Shown piece after piece: positions 35,806-44,840 of a stretch of 64,000 bases of DNA. The position numbers and the translations under genes were made by a program. Position 1 is the stretch's first letter. Each line of letters begins with the position of its first letter. This DNA is from Solirubrobacter ginsenosidimutans (GTDB lineage Bacteria > Actinomycetota > Thermoleophilia > Solirubrobacterales > Solirubrobacteraceae). Location of the stretch: positions 1-64,000 of the forward strand of contig NZ_JAPDOD010000032.1 of the NCBI RefSeq assembly GCF_027587205.1. Reading direction: 5' to 3'. The notes beneath the pieces were generated by a model. That model saw only the letters and a list, made by a program, of their open reading frames with translations, was not told where the DNA came from and did no database searches.

Positions 35806-36932
35806 CGATTCTCCAAAGCCCGGTCTGTCAGCAGGGCGGCGGCGCCGGTGTCGGGCTCGGCGTCGCCGAGGTTGGTGCGCATCCGGTCGGCGTCGACCTC
35901 GAGCCCTTCGAGCGATTCGCGCAGCCAGGACGCGGCGGAGCCGGTCGTGGTCAGGAGGGTGGTGAAGGGGCGCCATTCGCTGTGCCAGGCGCCGGCGGCG
36001 CGCTCGTGCTCCTGCACCATCGCGGCGAGCAGCGTGGCGACGAGGGCGGGGGCCTGCTGGGCGCAGCCGAGGGCGGAGATGGCGGCGACCGGGTTGTGCT
36101 TGTGGGGCATGCTGGTCGAGCCGCCGCCGCGCGCTTCGCGCACCTCGGCGACCTCGGTCTGCGCGAGCAGCGTGATGTCGCGCGCGACCTTCCCGATTGC
36201 CCCCGCCGCGACGCCGAGCGCGCCGGCGAGCTCGCCGATCCGGCCGCGGAGCGTGTGCCAGGGCAAGTGGGGCGCGTCGAGGCCGAGGTCGCGGGCGAGG
36301 TGGGTGAGGACGGCGAGCGCGTCCTGAGGTGTGTCGGCGACACCGGCGAGCGTGCCGACCGGGCCGCCGAGCTGCACCGCGAGCGGGAGCCGGACGAGCG
36401 CGTCCGCCGCCTCGTCGAGCGAGCTCATCCACCCGGCGGCCTTCAGGCCGAAGGTGGTCGGCACGGCGTGCTGGAGCAGCGTCCGGCCCATGATCGGCGT
36501 GTCGCGGTGCGTCTGCGCGAGCGCGGCGGCCGCCGCGGCCGCCTGGCGGAGGTCGTGCAGGAGCGGGACGAGCGCCCGCTTGGTGACGATCATCGCCGCG
36601 GTGTCGACCGCGTCCTGGCTCGTCGCGCCCTTGTGCACCGGCGCGTCGGTCAGCGTCTTGAGCCTGGCCACCACGGGCCCGGCCGGGTTGCCGATCTCGG
36701 CGGAGCCGGCCGCGATCTGGCCGACGTCGAAGTGCTCGAGGCGGCAGACGGTCGCGATCTCGTTCGCCTGCTCGACCGTGATCGCTCCCGCGTGCGCTTG
36801 GGCGCGCGCGAGCGCCGCTTCGAATTCCAGCAGCGCCAGCAGCCACGCGGTGCCGCTGACCTGCTCGGCCACGCCGCCGCGCGACAGGACGCCGGCGAAG
36901 ACGTCGTCAGAGCTTGAAGAAGACGGTCTCAT
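35802..36932 (-). CDS. pcaB: 3-carboxy-cis,cis-muconate cycloisomerase
   Basis: A 376-residue member of the fumarase/aspartase superfamily. The signature GGGSTSMPHKHNPVAA is clear, with APVHKGATSQDAVDTAAMIV and THRDTPIMGRTLLQHAVP. It forms 4-carboxymuconolactone from the ring-cleavage product. The ATG at 36932 is chosen; upstream in-frame residues are Ser/Arg-rich readthrough of pcaG in another frame. It overlaps pcaG by 26 bases and pcaD by four. Confidence 0.92.
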   Translation of the reverse strand: MRPSSSSSDDVFAGVLSRGGVAEQVSGTAWLLALLEFEAALARAQAHAGAITVEQANEIATVCRLEHFDVGQIAAGSAEIGNPAGPVVARLKTLTDAPVHKGATSQDAVDTAAMIVTKRALVPLLHDLRQAAAAAAALAQTHRDTPIMGRTLLQHAVPTTFGLKAAGWMSSLDEAADALVRLPLAVQLGGPVGTLAGVADTPQDALAVLTHLARDLGLDAPHLPWHTLRGRIGELAGALGVAAGAIGKVARDITLLAQTEVAEVREARGGGSTSMPHKHNPVAAISALGCAQQAPALVATLLAAMVQEHERAAGAWHSEWRPFTTLLTTTGSAASWLRESLEGLEVDADRMRTNLGDAEPDTGAAALLTDRALENR

Positions 36933-37419
36933 TCTCGCCCTGGACGTGTACGTCGAAGCGGTATTCGCCGTCGCCGGCCGGCTCGGCGAGCAGCGTGTCG
37001 CGCCGGTCCTCCGGCACGGTTTGCAGGACCGGGTCGCCCGAGTTGTCCTCATCGGCGAAGTAGATCCTCGTCACGCAACGGTTGAGCATGCCGCGGGCGA
37101 AGACGCTCACGTCGATGTGCCTGGCCTGCCCGTCGCCCAGCGCGCCCGGCTTGACCGTGAAGATCTCCCAGTCGCCGTCGTCGTTGCTGGGGGAGCGGCC
37201 GAAGCCGCGGAAGTGCGAGCCGAAGTGGCCGGTGGCGTCGGCCTGCCAGGTCTCGACCAGCGCGTCGGGGATGATCTCGCCCTCGCCGTCGAAGACCTTG
37301 CCGTACAGGCGGATCCGGCCCGGCGTCCCGTCCGGCACCACCTCGGGGCCATCCGGCCACGGGAGCCCGATCGAGAGGTACGGGCCGACGGTCTGCGAGG
37401 GCGTGGTCTGGAGCCTCAT
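36907..37419 (-). CDS. pcaG: Protocatechuate 3,4-dioxygenase, alpha subunit
   Basis: A 170-residue intradiol dioxygenase subunit (TPSQTVGPYLSIGLPWPD; IPDALVETWQADATGHFGSH; RHIDVSVFARGMLNRCVTRI). Like other alpha chains it lacks the full set of iron ligands, which sit in PcaH. Together they open the protocatechuate ring between the two hydroxyls. ATG at 37419; the start overlaps the pcaH stop by four bases. Confidence 0.93.
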   Translation of the reverse strand: MRLQTTPSQTVGPYLSIGLPWPDGPEVVPDGTPGRIRLYGKVFDGEGEIIPDALVETWQADATGHFGSHFRGFGRSPSNDDGDWEIFTVKPGALGDGQARHIDVSVFARGMLNRCVTRIYFADEDNSGDPVLQTVPEDRRDTLLAEPAGDGEYRFDVHVQGENETVFFKL

Positions 37420-38119
37420 GCGTGCGGCTCCTCCGTCGGCGTGGCTTCCTCGCCGCGCAGGACGATGTCCCAGCGGAAGGCGAGCGCCCACTGCTCCTCG
37501 GTCGACTCGTAGTCGAAGGCGCTGATCATCCGCTGCGCGGCCTTCGGGTCGCGGTCGGCGACCGCGTTGTACATCGGGTCCTGGAAGAACAGCGGGTCGT
37601 CCGGGAAGTACATCTGCGTGACGAGGCGCTGCGTGAAGGCGCGCCCGAACAGGCTGAAGTGGATGTGGGCGGGGCGCCAGGCGTTGGCGTGGTTGCCCCA
37701 CGGGTAGGCGCCCGGCCGGATCGTGACGAAGCGGAAGTAGCCCGCCTTGTCGGTGAGGCAGCGGCCGACGCCGCTGAAGTTGGGGTCGACCGGGCTCGGC
37801 CAGTTGTCCCAGCGGTGGCGGTAGCGGCCGCCGGCGTTGGCCTGCCAGATCTCGACCAGCGTCTCGGGCACCGGGCGCCCGTCGTCCTCTTTGACGTGGC
37901 CGTGGACGATGATCCGCTGGCCTTGGGGCTCGCCCTCGTGCTGGCGGGTGAGGTCGTGGTCGAGCGCACCGAGGCGGTCTTCGCCGAGGATCGGCGCCGT
38001 GGTCTCCGTCAGGCGCTGGGGGAGGGCGATCAGCGGCTGCTTGGGGTGCCTGAGCCGCGTCGACTTGTAGCCGGGGTAGTCGAGCAGCGGGTGCGTGTCG
38101 GTGTCGTCGCGGAAGGTGG

Positions 38120-38123
<4 letters not shown>
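37416..38123 (-). CDS. pcaH: Protocatechuate 3,4-dioxygenase, beta subunit
   Basis: A 235-residue subunit carrying the ferric iron. It opens with the PcaH-specific HPLLDYPGYKSTRLRHPKQP. Tyr ligands are expected in GGRYRHRW and in the YPWGNHANAW region, and the two His ligands are in RPAHIHFSLFG. The start is a GTG at 38123 overlapping the pcaF stop (GTGA). It pairs with PcaG made from the next gene. Confidence 0.93.
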
Positions 38124-39294
<1,171 letters not shown>

Positions 39295-39298
<4 letters not shown>

Positions 39299-40113
39299 GC
39301 GGCTACCAGCTCTCGTAGGGCTCGGAGTTCTGCTTCGGTCGGCGGTTCCGTGGTCTTGAGGTCGGCGGCGATCTTGAGGTCCCAGCCGGTGGCCTCTTGG
39401 GCCTGCTCCGCGGAGATGCCCGGGTGCACGTGGGTGAGGACCAGCTCGCGCGTCTCCGCATCGGGCTCGAGGATGCCGAGGTCGGTGATCACCTTCGTCG
39501 GCCCCTTGCCTCTGAGGCCGAGCTTCTCGCGATCGCCCGGCCCGCTGCCGTGGCCGACCGAGGTCACGAAGTCGACGGTCTGCACGAACGCGCGGGTGCT
39601 CTGGCGCACGATCACGATCACCTCCCCGCAGGAGGCGGCGATCTCCGGCGCCCCGCCGGCGCCGGGGAGGCGGACCTTCGGGTTGTCGTAGTCGCCGCCG
39701 ATCACGGTCGTGTTGATGTTGGCGTAGCGGTCGATCTGGGCCGCGCCGAGGAAGCCGACGTCGATCCGGCCCGACTGGACCCAGTAGTTGAACATCTCGG
39801 GCACGCCGACGATCGCGTCGGCGGTCTCGCCGAGCATGCCGTCGCCGATGGAGAGCGGGAGGCTCGGCGGCTTGGCGCCGATCGCACCCGCTTCGTAGAC
39901 CAGGACGAGGTCCGGGGCGTGGGTGCGGCGGGCGAGGTTGGCGCCGGTGCTCGGCAGGCCGATGCCCACGAAGCACGCGTTGACGTCCTTGAGCGCTCGT
40001 GCGGCGGTGACGCTCATCATCTCGTCGGCTTCGTAGCTCATACCCTGACCCGGGTCGTGGGTCCCTGGGCCACGGGTGTGGGCCCTCGTCTGCGGGTTGC
40101 CAGGGTCGTTCAT
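39295..40113 (-). CDS. pcaJ: 3-oxoadipate CoA-transferase, beta subunit
   Basis: About 272 residues, CoA-transferase family I subunit B, with VLVYEAGAIGAKPPSLPLSI carrying the catalytic Glu expected in this subunit, AQIDRYANINTTVIGGDYDN and VGHGSGPGDREKLG. It moves CoA from succinyl-CoA to 3-oxoadipate. The start at 40113 overlaps the pcaI stop (ATGA) and adds a 24-residue Gly/Thr-rich leader. A start at 40041 (MSYEADEMMSV) would fit family length better but leave a gap. I cannot tell which is used. Confidence 0.88.
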
Positions 40114-40907
40114 AGCGTCTCCATCCACGCGGCGAAGCGCTCGCGGTCCTTGCTGATGGCGTCCCAGGCCTTGTAGGCCTGGTTGTCGCGCTCGTAGTAG
40201 TCCTGGGCGTAGGAGGGCTTCGCGCCGCCCGGGACGTGGGCGACGCGGGTGACGACCCAGCGCGGGAGCACGACCGCGTTCGGCTTGGGCTCGAGCTCGT
40301 CGACGATTTCCTCGACCGTGACGAGGCTGCGCTTGGCGCCGAGCACCGTCTCCTTCTGTACGCCGGTTTGGCCCCAGAGCTGGACGTTGCCCTTCCGGTC
40401 GGCCTGCTGCGCGTGGATGATCCCGACGTCGAGGTCGAGCGCGGGCACCGCCGTGAGCTGCTCGCCGGTGAACGGGCACGTGATCGGCTTGATCGTGTCC
40501 GTGTGCTCGGGCAGCGACGTGCCGTTGTAGCCGCGCAGGATCGCGAACGGCAGGTGGCTGGCCGCCGCGACGTAGCGGTTCGCCATGCCCGCGTGGCTGT
40601 GCTCCTCGATCTCGAGCTCGTGGGTCTGTACCGCCTCGCGGAAGCGGTGCAGGCTCCCCACGCCCGGGTTGCCGCCCCAGGAGAAGATCAGCTTGCGTGC
40701 GCAGCCGGCGCCGATCAGCTGGTCGTAGACGATGTCCGGGGTCATCCGCACCAGCGTCAGGTCGCGCTTGCGCTGGCGGATGATCTCCTGCCCGGCGGCG
40801 ACCGGGATCAGGTGGGTGAAGCCCTCCAGCGCGACGGTATCCCCGTCGTGGACCAGGTCTTTGACGGCGTCGGCGAGGGAAGTGATCTCGGCAGGTTGTG
40901 TTCGCAT
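40110..40907 (-). CDS. pcaI: 3-oxoadipate CoA-transferase, alpha subunit
   Basis: A 265-residue CoA-transferase family I subunit A (VALEGFTHLIPVAAGQEIIR; KLIFSWGGNPGVGSLHRFRE; DVGIIHAQQADRKGNVQLWG). It resembles the glutaconate-type A subunits that actinobacteria use in the pca/cat pathways. It is the first gene of an operon of ten minus-strand genes with overlapping ends and divergent from pobA by 49 bases. The start ATG at 40907 directly faces the shared control region. Confidence 0.88.
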   Translation of the reverse strand: MRTQPAEITSLADAVKDLVHDGDTVALEGFTHLIPVAAGQEIIRQRKRDLTLVRMTPDIVYDQLIGAGCARKLIFSWGGNPGVGSLHRFREAVQTHELEIEEHSHAGMANRYVAAASHLPFAILRGYNGTSLPEHTDTIKPITCPFTGEQLTAVPALDLDVGIIHAQQADRKGNVQLWGQTGVQKETVLGAKRSLVTVEEIVDELEPKPNAVVLPRWVVTRVAHVPGGAKPSYAQDYYERDNQAYKAWDAISKDRERFAAWMETL

Positions 40908-40956
40908 AGAGAACGTTGGTTCGGAGGGCGAACGGTATCAGGTATGCTCCCCGAAT
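40908..40956. promoter_or_regulatory. Shared control region of pca operon and pobA, with inverted repeat
   Basis: The 49 bases between divergent pcaI and pobA contain GTTCG (40919-40923), a 5-base spacer and CGAAC (40929-40933), a compact palindrome similar in kind to IclR-family half sites. A TATGCT element (40943-40948) could be the -10 of pobA. I infer that the IclR regulator encoded in the operon binds here to coordinate both directions. Confidence 0.45.
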
Positions 40957-42111
40957 ATGCGTACCCAGGTTGCGATCGTCGGAGGCGGACCCGCGGGGCT
41001 GATGCTCGGCCGCCTGTTGGAGTTGCGAGGCATCGAATCCGTGGTCATCGAGCGGCGCGATCGTGAGTACGTGCAGCAGCGGGTGCGCGCGGGTGTGCTC
41101 GAGCAGGCGACGATGGACCTGATGGACGAGGTGGGTCTCGGCGCGCGCATGCATGCGGAAGGGCTCGTCCACGGGGGCGTCGAGCTGCGCTTCGACGGCG
41201 AGGGCCATCGGATCGCTTTGAGCGACCTGACCGGCGGGCGGGCGATCACGATCTATGGCCAGCAGGAGGTCGTCAAGGACCTGATCGAGGCGCGGGTCGC
41301 CTCCGATCTGCCGCTGTACTTCGAGGTCTCCGACGTGTCGGTCGACCCGGCCGCTCCCTCGGTGCGCTTCACCCACGAGGGCGTCGACCACGTGCTGGAG
41401 TGCGACGTGATCGCGGGCTGCGACGGTTTCCACGGCGTCTGCCGCCCGACGATCGCGGACGTCCTGACGGTCTACGAGCGCGAGTACCCGTTCGGCTGGC
41501 TCGGGATCCTCGCCGAGTGCGAGCCGTCCTCGGACGAGCTGATCTACGCCCACCACGAGCGCGGGTTCGCGCTGGCCTCGATGCGCTCCCCCACCGTCAC
41601 CCGCATGTACCTGCAGTGCGAGCCGGACGAGGACGTCGCGAACTGGTCCGACCAGGCGATCTGGAACGAGCTCGACCGCCGCTTCGGGATGTCCGTCAAC
41701 CGCGGCGACGTCTTCGAGAAGGGCGTCACCCCGATGCGCTCGTTCGTCGTCGAGCCGATGCAGCACGAGCGGCTGTACCTGGCCGGCGACGCGGCCCACA
41801 TCGTCCCGCCCACCGGCGCCAAGGGCCTGAACACCGCGATGGCGGACGTCTACCTGCTCGCCCACGGCATCGACGCCTTCTACGGGGGTGACGACTCGCG
41901 CCTGGCGGCCTACTCGTCTCGCGCCCTGGAACGCGTCTGGCGCGTCCAGCACTTCTCGTGGTGGATGACCTCGATGCTCCACCGCTTCGCGGGCGACGAC
42001 GACTTCCAGCTCAAGCTCCAGCAGTCCCAGCTGCGCTACACGGTCTCGTCGGCCGCCCAGGCCACCGCGCTGGCGGAGAACTACGTGGGGATGCCCTTCA
42101 TCGCCGAGTAG
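40957..42111 (+). CDS. pobA: 4-hydroxybenzoate 3-monooxygenase
   Basis: A 384-residue FAD-dependent aromatic hydroxylase. It has the N-terminal GXGXXG loop (VAIVGGGPAGLMLGRLLELR), RRDREYVQQRVRAGVLEQAT typical of PobA, a DG motif (VIAGCDGFHG) and the GD motif (LYLAGDAAHIVPPTGAKGLN). It converts 4-hydroxybenzoate to protocatechuate with NAD(P)H and O2, feeding the divergent pca operon. The start at 40957 avoids an upstream in-frame ATG inside the pcaI gene. Confidence 0.94.
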   Translation: MRTQVAIVGGGPAGLMLGRLLELRGIESVVIERRDREYVQQRVRAGVLEQATMDLMDEVGLGARMHAEGLVHGGVELRFDGEGHRIALSDLTGGRAITIYGQQEVVKDLIEARVASDLPLYFEVSDVSVDPAAPSVRFTHEGVDHVLECDVIAGCDGFHGVCRPTIADVLTVYEREYPFGWLGILAECEPSSDELIYAHHERGFALASMRSPTVTRMYLQCEPDEDVANWSDQAIWNELDRRFGMSVNRGDVFEKGVTPMRSFVVEPMQHERLYLAGDAAHIVPPTGAKGLNTAMADVYLLAHGIDAFYGGDDSRLAAYSSRALERVWRVQHFSWWMTSMLHRFAGDDDFQLKLQQSQLRYTVSSAAQATALAENYVGMPFIAE

Positions 42112-42152
42112 CCGGCCTTGTATAGGAAGTCTCGATCGAAGAGGATCGGTCG

Positions 42153-44072
42153 GTGGGTCTGCTTGCCCCCGGGGCGGTGGTCGCCGGGTATCGGATCGAG
42201 TCCGTCCTCGGCCGTGGAGGCATGGGCGTCGTCTACCGCGCCGCCGACCTCGAGCTGGAGCGGATCGTCGCGCTGAAGGTGATCGCGCCGGAGCTCCTCG
42301 ACGATCTCGCCGTGCGCGCGCGGTTCCTGAAGGAGGTGCGAGCGGCGGCCTCGATCGAGCATCCCAACGTCATCCCGGTCTACGCCGCGGGCGAGCGCGG
42401 CGGCGTCGCGTATCTGGCGATGCGGTTGATCGACGGTGACGATCTCAAGGAGCTGGTCCGCAACGACGGTCCGCTGCCCGCCGGACGCGCCACCGACCTG
42501 ATCGCGCGCGCCGCCGCCGGCCTCGACGCGATCCATCGCGCCGGCTACGTGCATCGCGACGTCAAGCCGTCGAACGTGCTCGTCGATCGTGACGGGCACG
42601 TCTACGTGACGGACTTCGGGCTCGCGAAGCAGGTGCTGTCGACGGATGGGGCCACCGGCACGGGCCGCTGGGTGGGGACGCTGGACTACATCGCGCCGGA
42701 GCAGGTCCGCGGCGGCGCCGTCGATGCGCGCGCCGACGTATACGCGCTCGGCGGCGTCCTGGCGTTCGTGCTCACCGGTCATGTCCCGTTCGAGCGCGAC
42801 GCCGACGAGGCCAAGCTTTGGGCGCAGCTCTCCGACCCGCCGCCCGTTCCTTCGCAGCTGCGGCCGGAGCTGCCGCGCGCACTGGATGCGGTGGTCGCAC
42901 GCGCGATGGCCAAGCGCGCGGAAGACCGTTACCCGTCCGCGGGTGATCTGGGACGCGCCGCGCACGCCGCCGCCACGGGAGCGGCGCCGCAGCGGCCGGA
43001 GCGGATGGTCGCGCGCGGTGCGGCCGCCCCGGGTGGTCAGCCCAGCACGGTGGTCCTGGACCCGGAGGCGTCGACCGTCAGCGCGGGAGCGGCGCCGCCG
43101 CGAGGGCGCCGAAGGCGACGTGTCGCGGCAGCCCTCGGTGCGTTGGCGCTGGCGGGCGTCGTCGCCGCCGTCGTGCTCTTCCCGTCCGATGGGAACCCGC
43201 CGCGCGCAGCGGCCGCGCACGTGGCTGAGACGATCCGCAACGTGGGCGACCGGCCCAACGGCATCGCGGTTGCCGGCGGTGACCTCTGGGTGACGAGCAA
43301 CCATCAGCCCCGCCTCGATCGGATCGACATCGCCACACGCCGCGAGCGTGCCGACCATCCTGAGGTCGGACTCGGGGCGTCGGACATCGTCAGCCGCGGA
43401 AACACCGTCTGGGTCGCCGCGAGGGGCGCGCGCCAGGTGGCGCAGATCGACGCCGCCAGCGGACAGGTGACGCGTCGGCTGCATCCCGGGGGAGCGCCCT
43501 GGCGGCTCGCCGTCGGGTTCGGATCGGTGTGGGTTGGGACGCTCGGGGCCACTCCCGCCGAGAACGCTCTCGTCCGCTACTCCGAGACCGGGTCCGAGCT
43601 CCACCGCTGGACGAGACGGCGCGGCGTCGCCGCCATCGCGACGGGAGCCGGGGCGGTGTGGCTCGTCGAGCGCACCGCGCCGAACGTCGTCCGCTTCGAT
43701 CCGCGAACCGGGAAGAGCGTCCCCTGGGGAACGCTGGCGGCACCGTCCTCGGCGCTGTACTTCGATGGTCGCTACCTGTGGGCGACGCTCAACACGGACG
43801 ATCTGATCGTGCGCATCGACTCGCGTCACCCGCGCGTCCTCGTCCCGACGGCCACCGGCCGCCGGCCGCAGCAGATCGTCGCGGCCGGCGGTCGTCTGTT
43901 CGTGGCCAGCTACGCCGATCACACGGTCCGCGTGCTTGATCCGAGGACCTCGCGATCCATCGGCGCTCCGCTGGATGTCGCGGAAAACCCGTTCGCGCTC
44001 GTCGCCGACGGTCAGTCCGTATGGGTGACCGGTGCGGGCGACAACACGGTCACGCGGATCGCGCTTCGCTGA
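42153..44072 (+). CDS. Transmembrane Ser/Thr protein kinase with beta-propeller sensor domain
   Basis: A 639-residue PknB-like kinase. The glycine loop (VLGRGGMGVVYRAADLELER), Lys in IVALKVIAPELL, the catalytic loop GYVHRDVKPSNVLVDRDGH and DFGLAKQ are all intact, so it should be active. A Pro/Ala linker and one membrane helix (AALGALALAGVVAAVVLFP, near residue 335) follow. The extracytoplasmic half consists of YVTN/NHL-like beta-propeller repeats (RPNGIAVAGGDLWVTSN; VAADGQSVWVT-like repeats) and probably binds a ligand or partner. It is convergent with an FHA gene whose stop is adjacent, so kinase and phosphothreonine reader are neighbours. GTG start. Confidence 0.92.
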   Translation: MGLLAPGAVVAGYRIESVLGRGGMGVVYRAADLELERIVALKVIAPELLDDLAVRARFLKEVRAAASIEHPNVIPVYAAGERGGVAYLAMRLIDGDDLKELVRNDGPLPAGRATDLIARAAAGLDAIHRAGYVHRDVKPSNVLVDRDGHVYVTDFGLAKQVLSTDGATGTGRWVGTLDYIAPEQVRGGAVDARADVYALGGVLAFVLTGHVPFERDADEAKLWAQLSDPPPVPSQLRPELPRALDAVVARAMAKRAEDRYPSAGDLGRAAHAAATGAAPQRPERMVARGAAAPGGQPSTVVLDPEASTVSAGAAPPRGRRRRRVAAALGALALAGVVAAVVLFPSDGNPPRAAAAHVAETIRNVGDRPNGIAVAGGDLWVTSNHQPRLDRIDIATRRERADHPEVGLGASDIVSRGNTVWVAARGARQVAQIDAASGQVTRRLHPGGAPWRLAVGFGSVWVGTLGATPAENALVRYSETGSELHRWTRRRGVAAIATGAGAVWLVERTAPNVVRFDPRTGKSVPWGTLAAPSSALYFDGRYLWATLNTDDLIVRIDSRHPRVLVPTATGRRPQQIVAAGGRLFVASYADHTVRVLDPRTSRSIGAPLDVAENPFALVADGQSVWVTGAGDNTVTRIALR

Positions 44073-44654
44073 TCAGTCGCCCTCGAGGAGCGTTCGCCCG
44101 CGGGCCGCGAGCGCCGCGCGCTTCTGGTTCTGCGGCAGCGCCTCGAGCTCGAAGCGCTCGAACAGTGCCCTGAGCGTGCCCTTCACGGTCTCGACGGACA
44201 GGACGAGCTCGTCGGCGATCTCCTGGTTGGAGGCGGGCGCGGCGCGGCCGGGGTCGTCGAGTGGGCGGCACAGGGCCGCCAGGACACGCCGCTGCGCAGG
44301 CGTCACCGTCACGGTCGGCACACGCTCCTTCGCGGCCGTCGCGACCGTCGAACCGCTCGCGGGAGCGCAGAACGCGATCTGCGTGTCACCGACGGCGATG
44401 ACGTCGCCTCCGCGTAGCCGCCGCCGCCCGCGGACGCGTTCAGCGTTCACGAACGTCCCGTTGTGCGAGACGCCCTCGTCGCAGAGGATCCACTCCCCGC
44501 CCATGTAGCTGAGCTCGGCGTGGACCCGCGAGACCTCGGGGTCCCAGGGCAACGCGACGTCGTTCGCCGCCCGGCGACCGATCGTCAAGCGGCCGGATTC
44601 CAGCTCCAGCACGACCTGGTCGCCCGCGCCGTCGCGATAGAGCAGGAACGGCAT
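44073..44654 (-). CDS. FHA-domain protein with C-terminal helix-turn-helix
   Basis: A 193-residue protein. An N-terminal FHA domain (LTIGRRAANDVALPWDPEVS, RVHAELSY, EGVSHNGTFVNAERV) recognises phosphothreonine. A C-terminal region (VTVTPAQRRVLAALCRPLDD; NQEIADELVLSVETVKGTLR; ALFERFELEALP) is a LuxR/winged-helix-like DNA-binding module. The combination suggests a transcription factor steered by Ser/Thr phosphorylation, and the Ser/Thr kinase gene ends one base away in the opposite sense. The link between the two is an inference. Confidence 0.85.
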   Translation of the reverse strand: MPFLLYRDGAGDQVVLELESGRLTIGRRAANDVALPWDPEVSRVHAELSYMGGEWILCDEGVSHNGTFVNAERVRGRRRLRGGDVIAVGDTQIAFCAPASGSTVATAAKERVPTVTVTPAQRRVLAALCRPLDDPGRAAPASNQEIADELVLSVETVKGTLRALFERFELEALPQNQKRAALAARGRTLLEGD

Positions 44655-44669
44655 CTTGCGACCTTAGCC

Positions 44670-44835
44670 GCATCGGGGGAGGCGCGCGGGGCCCCCAAAG
44701 GTGGTGGCCCGGCTCACCCTGGGGGCGCGCGATCACCACCTGCGCGGTGTGGGCCCGGGCGGTCGGTGGCGGGAGGCTGAGGGAGCTACTCGCCCCGCCC
44801 GCCACACCCCGGCGGGGCGCCCCCTTGGAGGAGGT
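44670..44835 (+). promoter_or_regulatory. Highly structured leader before the 688-residue secreted protein
   Basis: The stretch ahead of the ATG at 44841 can form several strong stems. CCCCCA (44691-44696) pairs with TGGGGG (44719-44724), flanked by complementary GCGCG/CGCGC. GGTGGTG (44700-44706) can pair instead with CACCACC (44734-44740), giving mutually exclusive structures. GTGTGG (44745-44750) and CCACAC (44811-44816) close another stem that also contains GGGCGG with CCGCCC. The layout suggests an attenuator or a ligand-bound RNA, but it matches no riboswitch class I know. GC richness alone could give some pairing. Confidence 0.35.
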
Positions 44836-44840
44836 TCCCC

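Noticed and set aside
44670..44835. Cyclic-di-AMP (ydaO) or other known riboswitch before the secreted protein
   Set aside because: Secreted wall enzymes in actinobacteria often have such a switch, but the conserved core sequences are not recognisable here, so only an unclassified structured leader is reported.
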